This document shows, piece after piece, positions 31,086 to 42,657 of a DNA stretch of 64,000 bases. Both the position numbers and the translations under genes were made by a program. Origin of the DNA: a virus. How positions within the stretch are numbered: position 1 is the first letter of the stretch; each line of letters begins with the position of its first letter. The notes beneath the pieces are model-generated. The model saw nothing but the letters and a program-made list of their open reading frames with translations. It had not been told where the DNA came from and did not search any database. The stretch covers positions 1 through 64,000 of the IMG/VR virus record IMGVR_UViG_3300005253_000487, one strand, 5' to 3'.

Positions 31086-32070
31086 CCTCGCGGATGCGAT
31101 TGTTGTTAATCAAGGCGACAGCGAACACCTAATGTTCCGCTTCCACAATACGGCGCGCCGGATCGCGGATCAGTTTGGTCCGCAGACAGCGAGGGCGTGG
31201 GCGCGTGCAGTAGCCAATGTGCAGGACGCTATTGATGAGAAGGCCTTGCGCGCCGCGTTGGCTGCAAAGGATCTCGCGCAAGTGGACGCCGCTGTGAGTG
31301 CCTCCCGTTTCGGGAAGGCGTTGCAAGCACTGGAGGACCCATTTGCCCGCACGGCTGGTGCGACAGGGACAGCGAGTGCCGAGACGTTGGAGGAGGCGGG
31401 CTTCATCATGCAATTCAACGCCACGCATCCCAACGTGATTCTGTTTGCACGTGACCAGGCGGCGGCGCTAGTAGTGGACGTGACGGCAGATGTACGTGAA
31501 GCGATACGCACGGTGGTGGCGTTGGGGGCGCAAGAAGGGCTAACCATAGTAAAGCAAGCGCAGGCCATACGGCAGGTCGTAGGGCTACCCCCTCCCTGGG
31601 CTGAGGCACCCTTGCGCTTAGGTAAGGAGCTTAGGGAGGGACGGGCGGCAGCGGCCACAGGAAGGCGCTTATCTGCTACCACTAAGCAAGAGATCCGCCG
31701 TCGCATCTCTCGCGGGACAGTCACGGAGGCCTTCATCGAGCGGATGCAAGAGCGGTACAGTAAATCCCTTATCAATAGACGGGGTTTGAACATTGCGCGG
31801 ACCGAGAGTCTGCGTGCGGCCAATTTTGGACAGCAAGACAGTTGGGTGCAGGCGATGAGGCAGAAGGTCTTGCCACGGGACAGTAGGCGCTTCTGGATCG
31901 TTACCCCGGACGAGAAGCTCTCCGAAACACATGCACGCATTCCTGGTATGAATCCAAACGGGCGAAGTATGACCGAACCATTTCAAACAACTGAAGGTCC
32001 TTTTATGTTTCCACCTTCAAGGCCAAACTGCCGTTGCGGTATTGGCTTGGGGATAGGGCAGGGGCGATGA
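31078..32070 (+). CDS. MuF-like head morphogenesis protein
   Basis: 330 residues from ATG 31078. The C-terminal third is the diagnostic part: IARTESLRAANFGQQDSW, then RRFWIVTPDEKLSETHARIP and FPPSRPNCRCGIG (phage Mu F / SPP1 gp7 domain). These minor capsid proteins assist DNA entry and prohead assembly and normally follow the portal gene. Here the cargo block separates them. Confidence 0.85.
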   Translation: MLSLADAIVVNQGDSEHLMFRFHNTARRIADQFGPQTARAWARAVANVQDAIDEKALRAALAAKDLAQVDAAVSASRFGKALQALEDPFARTAGATGTASAETLEEAGFIMQFNATHPNVILFARDQAAALVVDVTADVREAIRTVVALGAQEGLTIVKQAQAIRQVVGLPPPWAEAPLRLGKELREGRAAAATGRRLSATTKQEIRRRISRGTVTEAFIERMQERYSKSLINRRGLNIARTESLRAANFGQQDSWVQAMRQKVLPRDSRRFWIVTPDEKLSETHARIPGMNPNGRSMTEPFQTTEGPFMFPPSRPNCRCGIGLGIGQGR

Positions 32071-32315
32071 AGAAGAAGGAGACGGCGGCGGAGTTGGTGA
32101 CGAGACACATGAGTACCCTTACACGGTTGACGGACTTGTGGCCAAGTCTCTCGGTCTCGGCACAACAGATGTTGTTGAAGCAGGTGCAATTGTTGGTGGG
32201 TGAGAAGTATAATGGCGTTATGGAATTGCATTGTACGATGGGTGGTGTGCGCCTGTTGCGTGCACCACGGGACTTCCGTCCTACCAATGGCGAGGGGTCA
32301 AGCAAAGAAAGGTAG
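32067..32315 (+). CDS. 82-residue helical protein, unknown
   Basis: ATGA overlap with the MuF-like stop. Charged N-terminal helix (MKKKETAAELVTRHMSTLTR) and a basic C-terminus. Probably a structural accessory. The 80 bases after it hold no convincing gene. Confidence 0.5.
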   Translation: MKKKETAAELVTRHMSTLTRLTDLWPSLSVSAQQMLLKQVQLLVGEKYNGVMELHCTMGGVRLLRAPRDFRPTNGEGSSKER

Positions 32316-32396
32316 GTCTTGTTCTCAGTGCAAGATGCTACTATTGTTCGTTTGAATGGAGCCGCAGTTTTCATCACAGAAGGGGAGAAGTAGACC

Positions 32397-32909
32397 ATGA
32401 CTACACAGACAAGGACGCTGGGTGTTGGGGAACCAGTGCTCCGCAATGGAGAGATGCATTTGGTTACTGACATGGTGAAGCGGTTTTCCCAGGAGGACGG
32501 GACACCCTTCATGCTGGTCGTGTATGAGAACACGGCCCACAAGGTCACAGCGCTTGCGAGCGATCAACGGTGGGACGATGAGCTGGGTTGTTGGTACTCG
32601 TGGGGTGTGGTGATTAGTAAAGCGGATCGTGCAATCGTGGCAGAGTTGCGCGATCGGGGTTTGTTACCTTGTCGTAAAACGCGCACACCAGGTAACCCAC
32701 CCGCCGGTGGAGAGCACCTCAATTTGTTCAAGGCGTTGTTCCACTTGAAGCCCGCGCAGTTTTGGAACGCTGCGATGGCGGAAGTGCGGAAGGGTGGCGA
32801 CCTCCCGGTTGAAGCACAGGCGGCCGTTGCGGCCTATACTGAACGTTACAAGCAACCTCTCAGCGAAGGTTACGCTGATCCAGATGCCGACGACTCGGTG
32901 GGGGAGTAA
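32397..32909 (+). CDS. Hypothetical 170-residue head-module protein
   Basis: AAGGGGAGAAG upstream of ATG 32397. The N-terminal half is beta-rich (RNGEMHLVTDMVKRFSQEDG, FMLVVYENTAHKVTAL); the C-terminal half is helical and acidic at the end. No firm family. Placed between MuF and a decoration-like gene. Confidence 0.5.
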   Translation: MTTQTRTLGVGEPVLRNGEMHLVTDMVKRFSQEDGTPFMLVVYENTAHKVTALASDQRWDDELGCWYSWGVVISKADRAIVAELRDRGLLPCRKTRTPGNPPAGGEHLNLFKALFHLKPAQFWNAAMAEVRKGGDLPVEAQAAVAAYTERYKQPLSEGYADPDADDSVGE

Positions 32910-32912
32910 ACC

Positions 32913-33380
32913 ATGGCAGACTTTCATTACAACGAAGCGGCGAAGAAGGTTTACGACCAGACGTTGGATATGGTTGCCGACGCTGCGGTCAAGGTAGGCC
33001 TGTCTACGTCTGTACACGTTCCTATCAGGGACGACGACTTCCTGGACGAAGTGGGCGCCGATGATTTCATCGACGGCGAACTCACCGGTACGGGGTACAC
33101 CTCCGGTTTTGGTAACTCGGGGCGTAAGGCGTTGGCTTCTCGCGCCATTGTTGTTGACAAGCCCAACAACCGCGCCGAGTTTGATGCCGCTGATGTTACA
33201 TGGACTGGTATCGACGCAGGTACGGCAGCGCAAGCAACGATCATGAAAGAGATTACGAACGACGCTGCAAGTATAACGATTGCGAACATTGATTCGGGAG
33301 GCTTCCCAATTGTGACCAACGGCGGTGACCTCACGATTCAATGGAACGCGGAAGGCATCATTCAATTGCGGACCACTTAA
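32913..33380 (+). CDS. Phage structural protein, head or tail decoration-like
   Basis: 155 residues. The segment TGYTSGFGNSGRKALASRA, then AEFDAADVTWTGIDAGTA and GGFPIVTNGGDLTIQWNAEG, is a recurring pattern in phage virion proteins of unknown structure near tail-fibre or head-decoration genes. Beta-rich, no cysteines. Virion role likely. Confidence 0.6.
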   Translation: MADFHYNEAAKKVYDQTLDMVADAAVKVGLSTSVHVPIRDDDFLDEVGADDFIDGELTGTGYTSGFGNSGRKALASRAIVVDKPNNRAEFDAADVTWTGIDAGTAAQATIMKEITNDAASITIANIDSGGFPIVTNGGDLTIQWNAEGIIQLRTT

Positions 33381-33400
33381 AAAGGCTAGATTGCCGAGGA

Positions 33401-34024
33401 ATGAAAATCTTCGTACAGTGGGCCAAGGCAACACGTCGGGCTTATCGGCAGATGGATTCTGCCGATTGGCCTAGCCTCCCCCGTAAGGCGGAACCCAAGG
33501 CGACTCGCACCCCGGTCTTTGATGAGGCTGGGCGTGTGGTGGACTTCAGCGGCGGTAAGGAAACCCTAGACGACGCGGACGGGTGGATTGATGGTGTGTG
33601 CGTCATGGGACGGCGGTGTTGGGGGGACCACGTTGCTGTTGAGGAAGTCGGGGATACGTTGCGGGTTATTATGTGGAACAACGATCCCGGCGACTACGCT
33701 CAGGATGAGATGACGGCGATGGTCTGGACATTTTATCCCGAGATCGTGGATTGGACTGTACGCTCAGGTGACGGAACGCTCCGCAACGTGGGGCCGCGTG
33801 AGGACCTCGATTGGTACATGAGTCCCACACGCAAGGCTGAGTTGGCAGCCGCAGGAACCTTGCCACTGCTAGTTGGTAGTGGTGAGTTTGCTCGCGTCCT
33901 TCCCTATGTTGATTTCGTGCCGCCTCCTCCTGCAAAAACACTTCACGGTATTTGGCTCCTTCAAGACGTGAGTGACGCTTTGGCGGCAGTACCGACTCCA
34001 GGTTATCGGGAGTGGTTCAAGTGA
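33401..34024 (+). CDS. 207-residue virion-associated protein
   Basis: ATG 33401 with GAGGA directly upstream. Contains DHVAVEEVGDTLRVIMWNND and WTFYPEIVDWTVRSGDG. Beta-rich with many Trp/Tyr, consistent with a carbohydrate-contacting or structural domain. It ends in GTGA overlap with the next gene. Confidence 0.5.
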   Translation: MKIFVQWAKATRRAYRQMDSADWPSLPRKAEPKATRTPVFDEAGRVVDFSGGKETLDDADGWIDGVCVMGRRCWGDHVAVEEVGDTLRVIMWNNDPGDYAQDEMTAMVWTFYPEIVDWTVRSGDGTLRNVGPREDLDWYMSPTRKAELAAAGTLPLLVGSGEFARVLPYVDFVPPPPAKTLHGIWLLQDVSDALAAVPTPGYREWFK

Positions 34025-34569
34025 CCATTACTTATGAGTTTGATGGTGCTACTGGTTTTGATAGTGGTTGTACACCGGCAACAGCTTTTAACAAAAATGC
34101 GCGCCTGGGGCGAATTGACTCGACCTTTTTAAGCCGACTCATTCCCCCGGCCACAACAGATGAAATCAGTATGTCTTGGACGACACCTGGGGGCGAGCCC
34201 GGCTTTGCCGACTGGCCTCTTGGTGCTTATGTCGCGCGCATTAATATCAATGCTATTGACTCCGTCGCCAGTATTAAGTTTCAGCTTTTACGCGTGCAGT
34301 CTGGGTGTACAGTAGACGAGACGTTGGGAACGTCCGGCTCTGTCTCTACAACAGGCAATAAGACTTTTACTGTTAACACGGACCCCACGTCTGGGGCGGC
34401 GGGTGATAGATTTCAGTGCCGGATCCTTGGTTCTAACAGCGACCTACACATGACCCAAAATTTCACTATTAACCCAGATATTTCGACCCGATCTGTGATC
34501 GAAGGGCCTTGGTCAGTCGGGGGCATTGCTATTCCTATTGTTTATCACCACCGCCAGAGGAATTTTTAG
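34021..34569 (+). CDS. Beta-sandwich virion protein, unknown
   Basis: 182 residues from GTG 34021. Composition (Thr/Ser/Asn/Ile-rich, LGAYVARININAIDSVASIK, TTGNKTFTVNTDP) predicts a jelly-roll or Ig-like domain, as in phage head fibres or tail fibre tips. Base composition is more AT-rich than the surrounding genes, hinting at separate origin. Confidence 0.5.
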   Translation: MTITYEFDGATGFDSGCTPATAFNKNARLGRIDSTFLSRLIPPATTDEISMSWTTPGGEPGFADWPLGAYVARININAIDSVASIKFQLLRVQSGCTVDETLGTSGSVSTTGNKTFTVNTDPTSGAAGDRFQCRILGSNSDLHMTQNFTINPDISTRSVIEGPWSVGGIAIPIVYHHRQRNF

Positions 34570-36168
34570 ATGAGCTTCCAGGGTTTTCTAAGACAATCCA
34601 CAGCCGTAGATGTGAAGATTGGGCCGTTCGTTGATAGTGGTGACGGCGATGCGGAGGAAACTGGACTGACAATAGCTCAGGCCGATGTGCTTCTTAGTAA
34701 GAACGGGCAGACTGGGGCGCAAAAGAATGATGCGACTTCCTGTGCGCATGCCGAAGACGGGATGTATAACTGTGAGTTAGATGCGACTGACACGGACACC
34801 GTAGGGCAACTCACGCTGGGAGTTCATGTGGCAGGTGCTCTCTTCGTCCGTCACGATTGGCAGGTTGTTGAGGAGGCCGTGTATGGTCGGGATTACGCTT
34901 CTGGAGCAACTGGGGTTGATCCCGATTGGACAAACGCCGGTCGGTTGGATGCGATCTTGGACATTATCGCCGCCGATGTGGTCAATATCGACGGCGCGGC
35001 AATGCGGGGCACGGACGGTGCCAACACCACAACACCACCGACAGCCGGTACGATAGCCGACGCGGTACAGGATGAGCCTATTGAGGGTCATGTTGTACAA
35101 GGTACTACGGGTTGGGCAACGGCACTTGCTGTCTACGCCGGTCCCGATGGTCCAGGTATTTACATTGATAGCGGCGCGGGCAATACAAATACCGTTGTTG
35201 GTACAGACGGTACTGAGATCAATCCCGTCTCGACGTTTGCAGCAGCCCGCACACTGGCTAACGCATTGGGCTTGAAGATTTACTACCTGGAGGGTAATTC
35301 CGATATTACTCTCGCGGCCACACATGTTGACTGGGAATTTATAGGCATCGGTAGTGTGTCTGATAACGTTGTCAATCTCGGAAGCCAGGACGTGAGTCGG
35401 TCCTTGTTCCGAAACCTGACACTCGAAGGCATACAAGGCGGCACGGGTAGGATCACCGCCCGTGACTGCGCACTCCAAGACCCCGGTGCGGGTGCTACAA
35501 CACTACATATGTTCGCTGAGCGGTGTGGATTTGTTGACCGTATCGAAGTGGATACGAGTAACGACAACGTGTTCGATCAATGCTTTTCATTGGTCGCAGG
35601 CACCGCTGCTCCCGTGATTGTTGCGACGGGTGCAGCGGGTACAATATCGGTGAGACACTACAGCGGTGGACTAGAGTTTGAGTCGTTATCCGCCTCACAT
35701 AACGTCACGTGGGAGGGCATTGGTCAGATCATCTTCAACGCCAACTGCAACGTTAATGCAAATGTCAGTGTTCGTGGTGTTGGCGCGATTATCGACAACA
35801 CGGCCGGAATGGCTGCGCTGACCGAGACGTCATTGGTTAACATGACCAAGATCAACACCGAGTGTGATACAGCCCTCAGTGACATGGGGTTCTCTTCGCC
35901 TAGGAAGAACGTCGCGCTGGCGGACATCTCTGTCTTCATGGTGGCCTCAAGCGACCATGTTACGCCAAAGACGGGGCTAACCCTCACGGTAACCCGATCG
36001 CTCGACGGGGGTGCGTTTGGCGCGGGCACAGGGTCTGCTGCCGAGATCGCCAATGGCATGTACCAGTACGACGCCAGCCAGGCCGATATGAATGCCGATG
36101 TGGTGATCTTCCGGTTCACCGGCACTGACGCGGACGATACCTTCCTCACCATTCATACGCGCTCGTGA
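34570..36168 (+). CDS. Beta-helix fibre/spike-like protein
   Basis: 532 residues. The N- and C-terminal domains resemble each other: both start with a TGLT(I/L) strand and continue NGMY/DGMYNCELD and QYDASQADMN patterns, BppU/Ig-like. Between them (about 200-430) is a region of short beta strands and turns (TLEGIQGGTGRITARDCALQ, NVNANVSVRGVGAIIDN) typical of a right-handed beta-helix. Likely a receptor-binding or capsid-fibre protein. Confidence 0.65.
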   Translation: MSFQGFLRQSTAVDVKIGPFVDSGDGDAEETGLTIAQADVLLSKNGQTGAQKNDATSCAHAEDGMYNCELDATDTDTVGQLTLGVHVAGALFVRHDWQVVEEAVYGRDYASGATGVDPDWTNAGRLDAILDIIAADVVNIDGAAMRGTDGANTTTPPTAGTIADAVQDEPIEGHVVQGTTGWATALAVYAGPDGPGIYIDSGAGNTNTVVGTDGTEINPVSTFAAARTLANALGLKIYYLEGNSDITLAATHVDWEFIGIGSVSDNVVNLGSQDVSRSLFRNLTLEGIQGGTGRITARDCALQDPGAGATTLHMFAERCGFVDRIEVDTSNDNVFDQCFSLVAGTAAPVIVATGAAGTISVRHYSGGLEFESLSASHNVTWEGIGQIIFNANCNVNANVSVRGVGAIIDNTAGMAALTETSLVNMTKINTECDTALSDMGFSSPRKNVALADISVFMVASSDHVTPKTGLTLTVTRSLDGGAFGAGTGSAAEIANGMYQYDASQADMNADVVIFRFTGTDADDTFLTIHTRS

Positions 36169-37658
36169 TCCTTTACTGGCAGAACCACGTCGCGGCTTTT
36201 GTAGGTGCTCACCGTTACCTGACGGTGGGCATTTTCACACAACCCTTGCAACATGCTTCCGCGCTTGCAGCGACCACCGTTACACCTTCACCAGTGGTCC
36301 TGACGTTGGTGCCAGCAACTCCGACCTTGGTGGCGGGCGCTGTAACCGTTACGCCTAGTCCGGTTGTGGCTACCATCACCCCCGTCGCGCCCACGTTGGT
36401 CGCAGGGGAAGTAACGTTGCTACCTGATCCAGTCATTGCTTCGTTTGTTGTTGGTATACCCACGTTGGTGGCGGGGGAAGCAACACTCTTACCTAATGCC
36501 GTCGTGGCCGCATTTGTTGTTGCCTCGCCCATCGTTACCAACGCGCAGACGATTAATCCCAGCGCCGTCATCGCAACCTTTGCGATAGGAGCACCAACGT
36601 TGGTGGCGGGAGTAGCAACGCTGACGCCGAGTGCTGTCGTGACTACGTTTGTAATTGCGGCACCCATATTAGTAGCGGGAGTAGTAACGTTGACACCTGA
36701 TGCTCTGGTTGCTACGTTTGCAATCGCAGCACCTACGTTGACCCCAGGTGTAGTGACGTTGACGCCCGATGCTGTGATTGCGACATTCGTAGTCACTGTG
36801 CCCACGGCTGTCTTTATCCAGTCACCCAGTCCAGTGATAGCAACGTTTGTTGTGGTGACACCGGCTATACTCACAGGTGGTGCGCTAACACCTAATGTGG
36901 TGGTCGCGTCATTCGTAATTACTGCGCCCACGACTATCTTTATTCAGACGCCTAGTCCAATCATTGCCACGTTTGCGCTAGCAGCACCTACTCTTGTTCC
37001 TGGAGGCATTACAGTTACACCGGATGCAGTGATCATAACACTTGTGATAGGGGTGCCAACTCTTGTTGTGGGGACTGTAACAATGGCACCGAACGCCGTG
37101 GTGGCCACGTTTGCGTTTGTGCCGCCCACCGTCCTCCTAGGTCAAACTGTAACGCCAGGCACCGTAGTCACAACATTCGCGCTCGCTACTCCGACGATGG
37201 TGGCAGGTCCCGTAACAATGATGCCCGCTGCGGTGGCCACTACGTTTGCTGTTGCAGGGCCAACACTCGCTGTAGGAGCAGTGACGTTGACGCCAAGTGC
37301 CATTGTGACAACGTTTGTGGTGCTTGCGCCTACTACAATCTTCATCCAACAACCTAGTGCCATTGTAATGACGTTTGCTATTACAGCGCCAGCATTGATA
37401 GCAGGTGAAGCCACGCTGTTACCCGATGCTGTAATAGTCACATTCGTTATCGCTGTACCGCAGCTCCGGGAGACGGTGAAACCCAGCGTCGTTGTTGCGA
37501 CGTGGTTTGTTGCTGCACCTACTACAGTGCTTGGAACAGCACTTACCCCTTCCGTTGTGTCTGCCACACTTGCCATCACTGCTCCCGCTTTAGTGGCGGG
37601 AGCAGTGACGTTGACGCCCAATGCAGCGATTGCGCCTTTTCCCATTGTCACCCCATAA
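36165..37658 (+). CDS. Long repeat protein, first part (21 units)
   Basis: 497 residues made almost entirely of 20-23-residue units with the consensus T-L-x-P-(S/D/N)-A-V-V-A-T-F-x-I-A-A-P-T-L-V-A-G-x-V. I count 20 full units and most of a 21st before TAA 37656-37658. The unit is two short hydrophobic strands joined by Pro turns, suggesting a regular beta-fibre. Composition is extreme (Val/Ala/Thr/Pro), with almost no charged residues. The repeat continues in the same frame after the stop. Probably a virion fibre. Confidence 0.7.
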   Translation: MILYWQNHVAAFVGAHRYLTVGIFTQPLQHASALAATTVTPSPVVLTLVPATPTLVAGAVTVTPSPVVATITPVAPTLVAGEVTLLPDPVIASFVVGIPTLVAGEATLLPNAVVAAFVVASPIVTNAQTINPSAVIATFAIGAPTLVAGVATLTPSAVVTTFVIAAPILVAGVVTLTPDALVATFAIAAPTLTPGVVTLTPDAVIATFVVTVPTAVFIQSPSPVIATFVVVTPAILTGGALTPNVVVASFVITAPTTIFIQTPSPIIATFALAAPTLVPGGITVTPDAVIITLVIGVPTLVVGTVTMAPNAVVATFAFVPPTVLLGQTVTPGTVVTTFALATPTMVAGPVTMMPAAVATTFAVAGPTLAVGAVTLTPSAIVTTFVVLAPTTIFIQQPSAIVMTFAITAPALIAGEATLLPDAVIVTFVIAVPQLRETVKPSVVVATWFVAAPTTVLGTALTPSVVSATLAITAPALVAGAVTLTPNAAIAPFPIVTP

Positions 37659-37691
37659 CCCTTTGTTGATTTTACCGCCACACCTTCGCCC

Positions 37692-38198
37692 GTGCTAGCG
37701 AGCTTCACTGTAGCATCCCCAACATTGGCGCTCGGTGCGGTAACACTCACACCCACACCCGTGTCAGCGGTATTTGCAGTCACCTCCCCCACGCCTAAAG
37801 TTACAACAACCCCGGGCACAGTGATTACGCGTTTTGTTGTCACAACACCAATTGCCCGTCTTACAGTAAAGCCCGCGGCGGTGGTAGCAACGTGGACGGT
37901 AGCAAGTCCGACATTGGTGCCCGGAGGGGCGACACTATCCCCGGGTGCTGTGGTCATGCGTCTTGTGGTCACGACGCCTACGTTAGTATATCATATCATT
38001 ATCTTTGGAGGTGTAGCTGCCGCTGTTCCTTGTTTCGGTGGGAGTGTGGCAGTATCGGCGGCCTGCTTTGGGGGTAATGTGTTAGAGGCGGTGGCCTGCT
38101 TCGGCGGTAGTGTGGCAGTATCGGCAGCCGTAGAGGGGGGTGGAGTGGCGGCATCTGCCGGCGTACAAGGTGGTGGTGTAGCGGTGCCAGAACCTTAG
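37692..38198 (+). CDS. Repeat protein, second part after in-frame TAA
   Basis: Same reading frame as the upstream gene. From 37659 the repeat resumes (PFVDFTA, then five more units such as TPSPVLASFTVASPTLALG). There is no ribosome-binding site at the first GTG (37692). After the last unit a second repeat type starts: six 10-11-residue units of the form CFGGSVAVSAA, with C/E/Q-GG-V at the start. The product would need stop-codon read-through, or this is the broken end of a once continuous 677-residue protein. Confidence 0.5.
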   Translation: MLASFTVASPTLALGAVTLTPTPVSAVFAVTSPTPKVTTTPGTVITRFVVTTPIARLTVKPAAVVATWTVASPTLVPGGATLSPGAVVMRLVVTTPTLVYHIIIFGGVAAAVPCFGGSVAVSAACFGGNVLEAVACFGGSVAVSAAVEGGGVAASAGVQGGGVAVPEP

Positions 38199-38207
38199 GA
38201 GAGGTTG

Positions 38208-38522
38208 ATGACTATATATCGTACTAATGACACCAATTTAGTTACCGATGTGCTGACGGACCCGGCTGGCGATCCTATCACCGTTGGTACGGTGAACGCC
38301 GAAGTTTTCAATGAGGCGGGAACGGAGAGCTTGATTGCTAGTGCAGCGATGGTGCATGACGCGGGCGGGGTGTGGAAGAGGAAGTTGGAAGCGGACGTGG
38401 TTGATACCATACCCGTAGGCACCAAGCGTGTTCTTGTTCGGGTCACCGTTGGGAGCCCAGTAGACGCCACGTTTGAACGTATCGAACAGGTGCGTGACAG
38501 ACGTGCAGCAGAAGTGGTATAG
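38208..38522 (+). CDS. Ig-like virion protein of 104 residues
   Basis: AGGAGAGG lies just before ATG 38208. DPAGDPITVGTVNAEVFNEA and IPVGTKRVLVRVTVG fit a BppU/Ig-like beta-sandwich, similar to the domains of the 34570-36168 protein. Likely part of the same fibre assembly. Confidence 0.5.
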   Translation: MTIYRTNDTNLVTDVLTDPAGDPITVGTVNAEVFNEAGTESLIASAAMVHDAGGVWKRKLEADVVDTIPVGTKRVLVRVTVGSPVDATFERIEQVRDRRAAEVV

Positions 38523-38634
38523 CTTTAACGAAGGGACATTGGACAATCCCTACGACTTGCACAGTAGGCACGTATCATACTATGTTCACGTCCTGGGCGT
38601 AGTTAAACGATAGGACAGCCTGCCAACTCCTTGA

Positions 38635-40514
<1,880 letters not shown>

Positions 40515-40515
<1 letters not shown>

Positions 40516-41966
40516 TGCCGAACACCATCCTGGTGAAAGGCGATTTGGTTGCGAAGGAGGCGGAGGCGTCCAGCGCCATCACCCCGGGCGACCTTGTGGA
40601 GTACGGGGGCGTCAATGACCTGCAGACGCACGGCACAGCGGGTGGGCCGGCGCGTAAGGCATTCGCCCTCGAGAACGATCTTGTCGGTAAGGGCGTCGGC
40701 CTCACGGGCGACGACTATGCGGCCGGTGAGACCGTGCGGTACGGGATTCCTCAGCCTGGCGCGGAGGTCAACGCCATCCTGAACTACCCCGAGAATGTAA
40801 CCAAGGGTGATCCCTTGGTCAGTGGAGGCGACGGCGGACTGGTTGCCTTCATCGAGTCCACCCACGAAGCGGGTGTCATTGTGGCATACGCGGCGGAAGA
40901 CAAAGACAATTCGGCCGGTGGTGCGGCGGTTCGCATCATTGCTGAAGGAGCGGAGGCGGAAGGGGGATCTGTCATGGAACAACAGTTTAGACTAGTTGGC
41001 GCAGAGGATCTGCTCGCTCGAGGCGTAACTAACCTCGCACAGCTACGGCCGATCCTTGCAGCAAACGCCGATCCGCTTCAAGTCCATAACGCTACCCTGC
41101 GGAAGGACGAGTGGGAACAGATCGACGAGCGGGTCAATCAGGTGATGCGGGAACGCCTCACCGTCGCAGACGACCTGCGCGCCAAGGGGCTTGTGACGCC
41201 TGTTGGCTTGGGCACCACGTTGCGTGTAACGGAGCGGTTGGAAGACTTCGAAGACGCGGACGTTTCCTACGATGGCGACACAGCACCGACGAAGGACCGT
41301 CCCAGTTTCCTGCGGGACACCATCCCGGTGCCTGTTGTGTCGAAGGACTTCTCAGTCAGTTGGAGGCAACTCGAAGCGTCTCGCACGCGTGGAGAGCCTC
41401 TCGACACCACGGCCGCAGGTCTTGCGACCCGCAAGGTGCGGGATAAGTTGCAGGACTTGATCGTGAACGGGTTTGGACACGGACCGGACGGGTCCACCAT
41501 CCCCGGGCTTGCTAACGCGGCCAATAGGCAACAGGTGTCGTTGACCATCGATTGGGACGCGTCGGGCGCAACGATCATCGCCGATGTACTGCGGATGTTG
41601 GAAGCAGCATACGCGGTCAGCCTCTTCGGACCCTTCACCCTGTACGTACCCAAGAACTACTGGGCGACGTTGCAGGATGACTACAGTACGGACAAGGGTG
41701 AGAAGACGTTCATCCAGCGCATCCTGGCTTTCGAAGATATCGAAGCCGTGCGGCCGCTGGACACGTTGGCGGATGACAACGTGATCATGGTGCAGATGAC
41801 CGAGGACGTGATCGACTTGTCCGAGGCGCAGTCCATCACCACCGTGCAGTGGGAGAAGAACCCGTTCGTAACGATGTTCCGGGTTCTGATGGTTGGAGGT
41901 CCGCACATCAAGTCGATCGAGAACGAAGCGGGCACCACCATTCATGGAATTATACATCTTTCGTAA
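40515..41966 (+). CDS. Major capsid protein with N-terminal decoration-like domain
   Basis: 483 residues. The first 150 resemble DUF2190 capsid decoration proteins (LVAKEAEASSAITPGDLVEY, GVGLTGDDYAAGETVRYGI). The rest is an encapsulin/HK97-type capsid protein (NLAQLRPILAANADPLQVHN, LGTTLRVTERLEDF, SIENEAGTTIHGI). At the junction an ATG (40974) is preceded by GGAAGGGGGA at good spacing, so a separate 330-residue capsid protein could also be made. The virion would then carry plain and decorated subunits. Confidence 0.8.
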
Positions 41967-41977
41967 ACGGGCGGACG

Positions 41978-42322
41978 ATGCCGCGGTATAAGAACATTGG
42001 GCATTCCTTGTGGCGGCGGCCGACTGGTGAGGCGGTCCCGCCTGGGGGAACCTTTGAGGCAACACCCCGAGAGCACCAACGGATTAAACGCCGTGGGTAT
42101 CACGGGCGATTGCAGCGGGTGGAGGATGTACCCGCTGCCTCCTCAAGTGGTAGTGACAAGCCCACAGATCAATCACCTGCTACAAGCTCCGCTGCCAAAG
42201 AGTTGCGCGCCGAGTGGACGTTGCGTATGGAGCCCGCAAAGTATTTGAAGTTGCACGGCAGCGGAGGACATGCACCACTCGCCCGGCAGATCGTGGCCGC
42301 GGAGGAAGAGGGCGCCTCATGA
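41978..42322 (+). CDS. 114-residue head protein, paralogue of the next gene
   Basis: Basic N-terminus (MPRYKNIGHSLWRRPTGEAV), a Ser-rich linker, and a C-terminal 35-residue motif (EWTLRMEPAKYLKLHGSGGH, then APLARQIVAAEEE). The same motif ends the next gene, which shows a local duplication. Starts 10 bases after the capsid stop. Confidence 0.55.
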   Translation: MPRYKNIGHSLWRRPTGEAVPPGGTFEATPREHQRIKRRGYHGRLQRVEDVPAASSSGSDKPTDQSPATSSAAKELRAEWTLRMEPAKYLKLHGSGGHAPLARQIVAAEEEGAS

Positions 42323-42657
42323 CGCTATACCGGAATCGAGGCGCCCGCTTCCCGCGGGATGATGAACAAGGTCATTGGGAGACGGACGCTGTGCACGAGC
42401 CCACGGAACATGAGTTGCGGACGCGTGCGCACAAATTGGTTGCCGTCTCCGCACTGGACCCCGAGTATGTAGAATCAGTATCGGCAACACTCGCAGAGGA
42501 GGTTATTGATCCCTCAACGGGGCTTGCCGAATGGCCTATACAGATGCGCCCGGAGATGTATGTGCGTCTGCATCCTGAAGGCAAACATGCTGACCTTGCT
42601 CGTGCCCACGTGGCGCAGGCTGAGGAGGATGCAGACCCTGATGCCGAGGACATCTGA
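42319..42657 (+). CDS. 112-residue head protein, paralogue of the previous gene
   Basis: ATGA overlap with its paralogue. The N-terminus differs (MTLYRNRGARFPRDDEQGHW) but the C-terminus EWPIQMRPEMYVRLHPEGKH plus ADLARAHVAQAEED aligns with the previous gene almost position by position. Acidic. Probably a head accessory protein. Confidence 0.55.
   Translation: MTLYRNRGARFPRDDEQGHWETDAVHEPTEHELRTRAHKLVAVSALDPEYVESVSATLAEEVIDPSTGLAEWPIQMRPEMYVRLHPEGKHADLARAHVAQAEEDADPDAEDI

Noticed and set aside
36215-37972. Long minus-strand ORFs (238 and 276 codons) opposite the repeat gene
   Set aside because: Their translations are themselves repeats caused by the periodic sense-strand gene; no ribosome-binding sites and no domain pattern.
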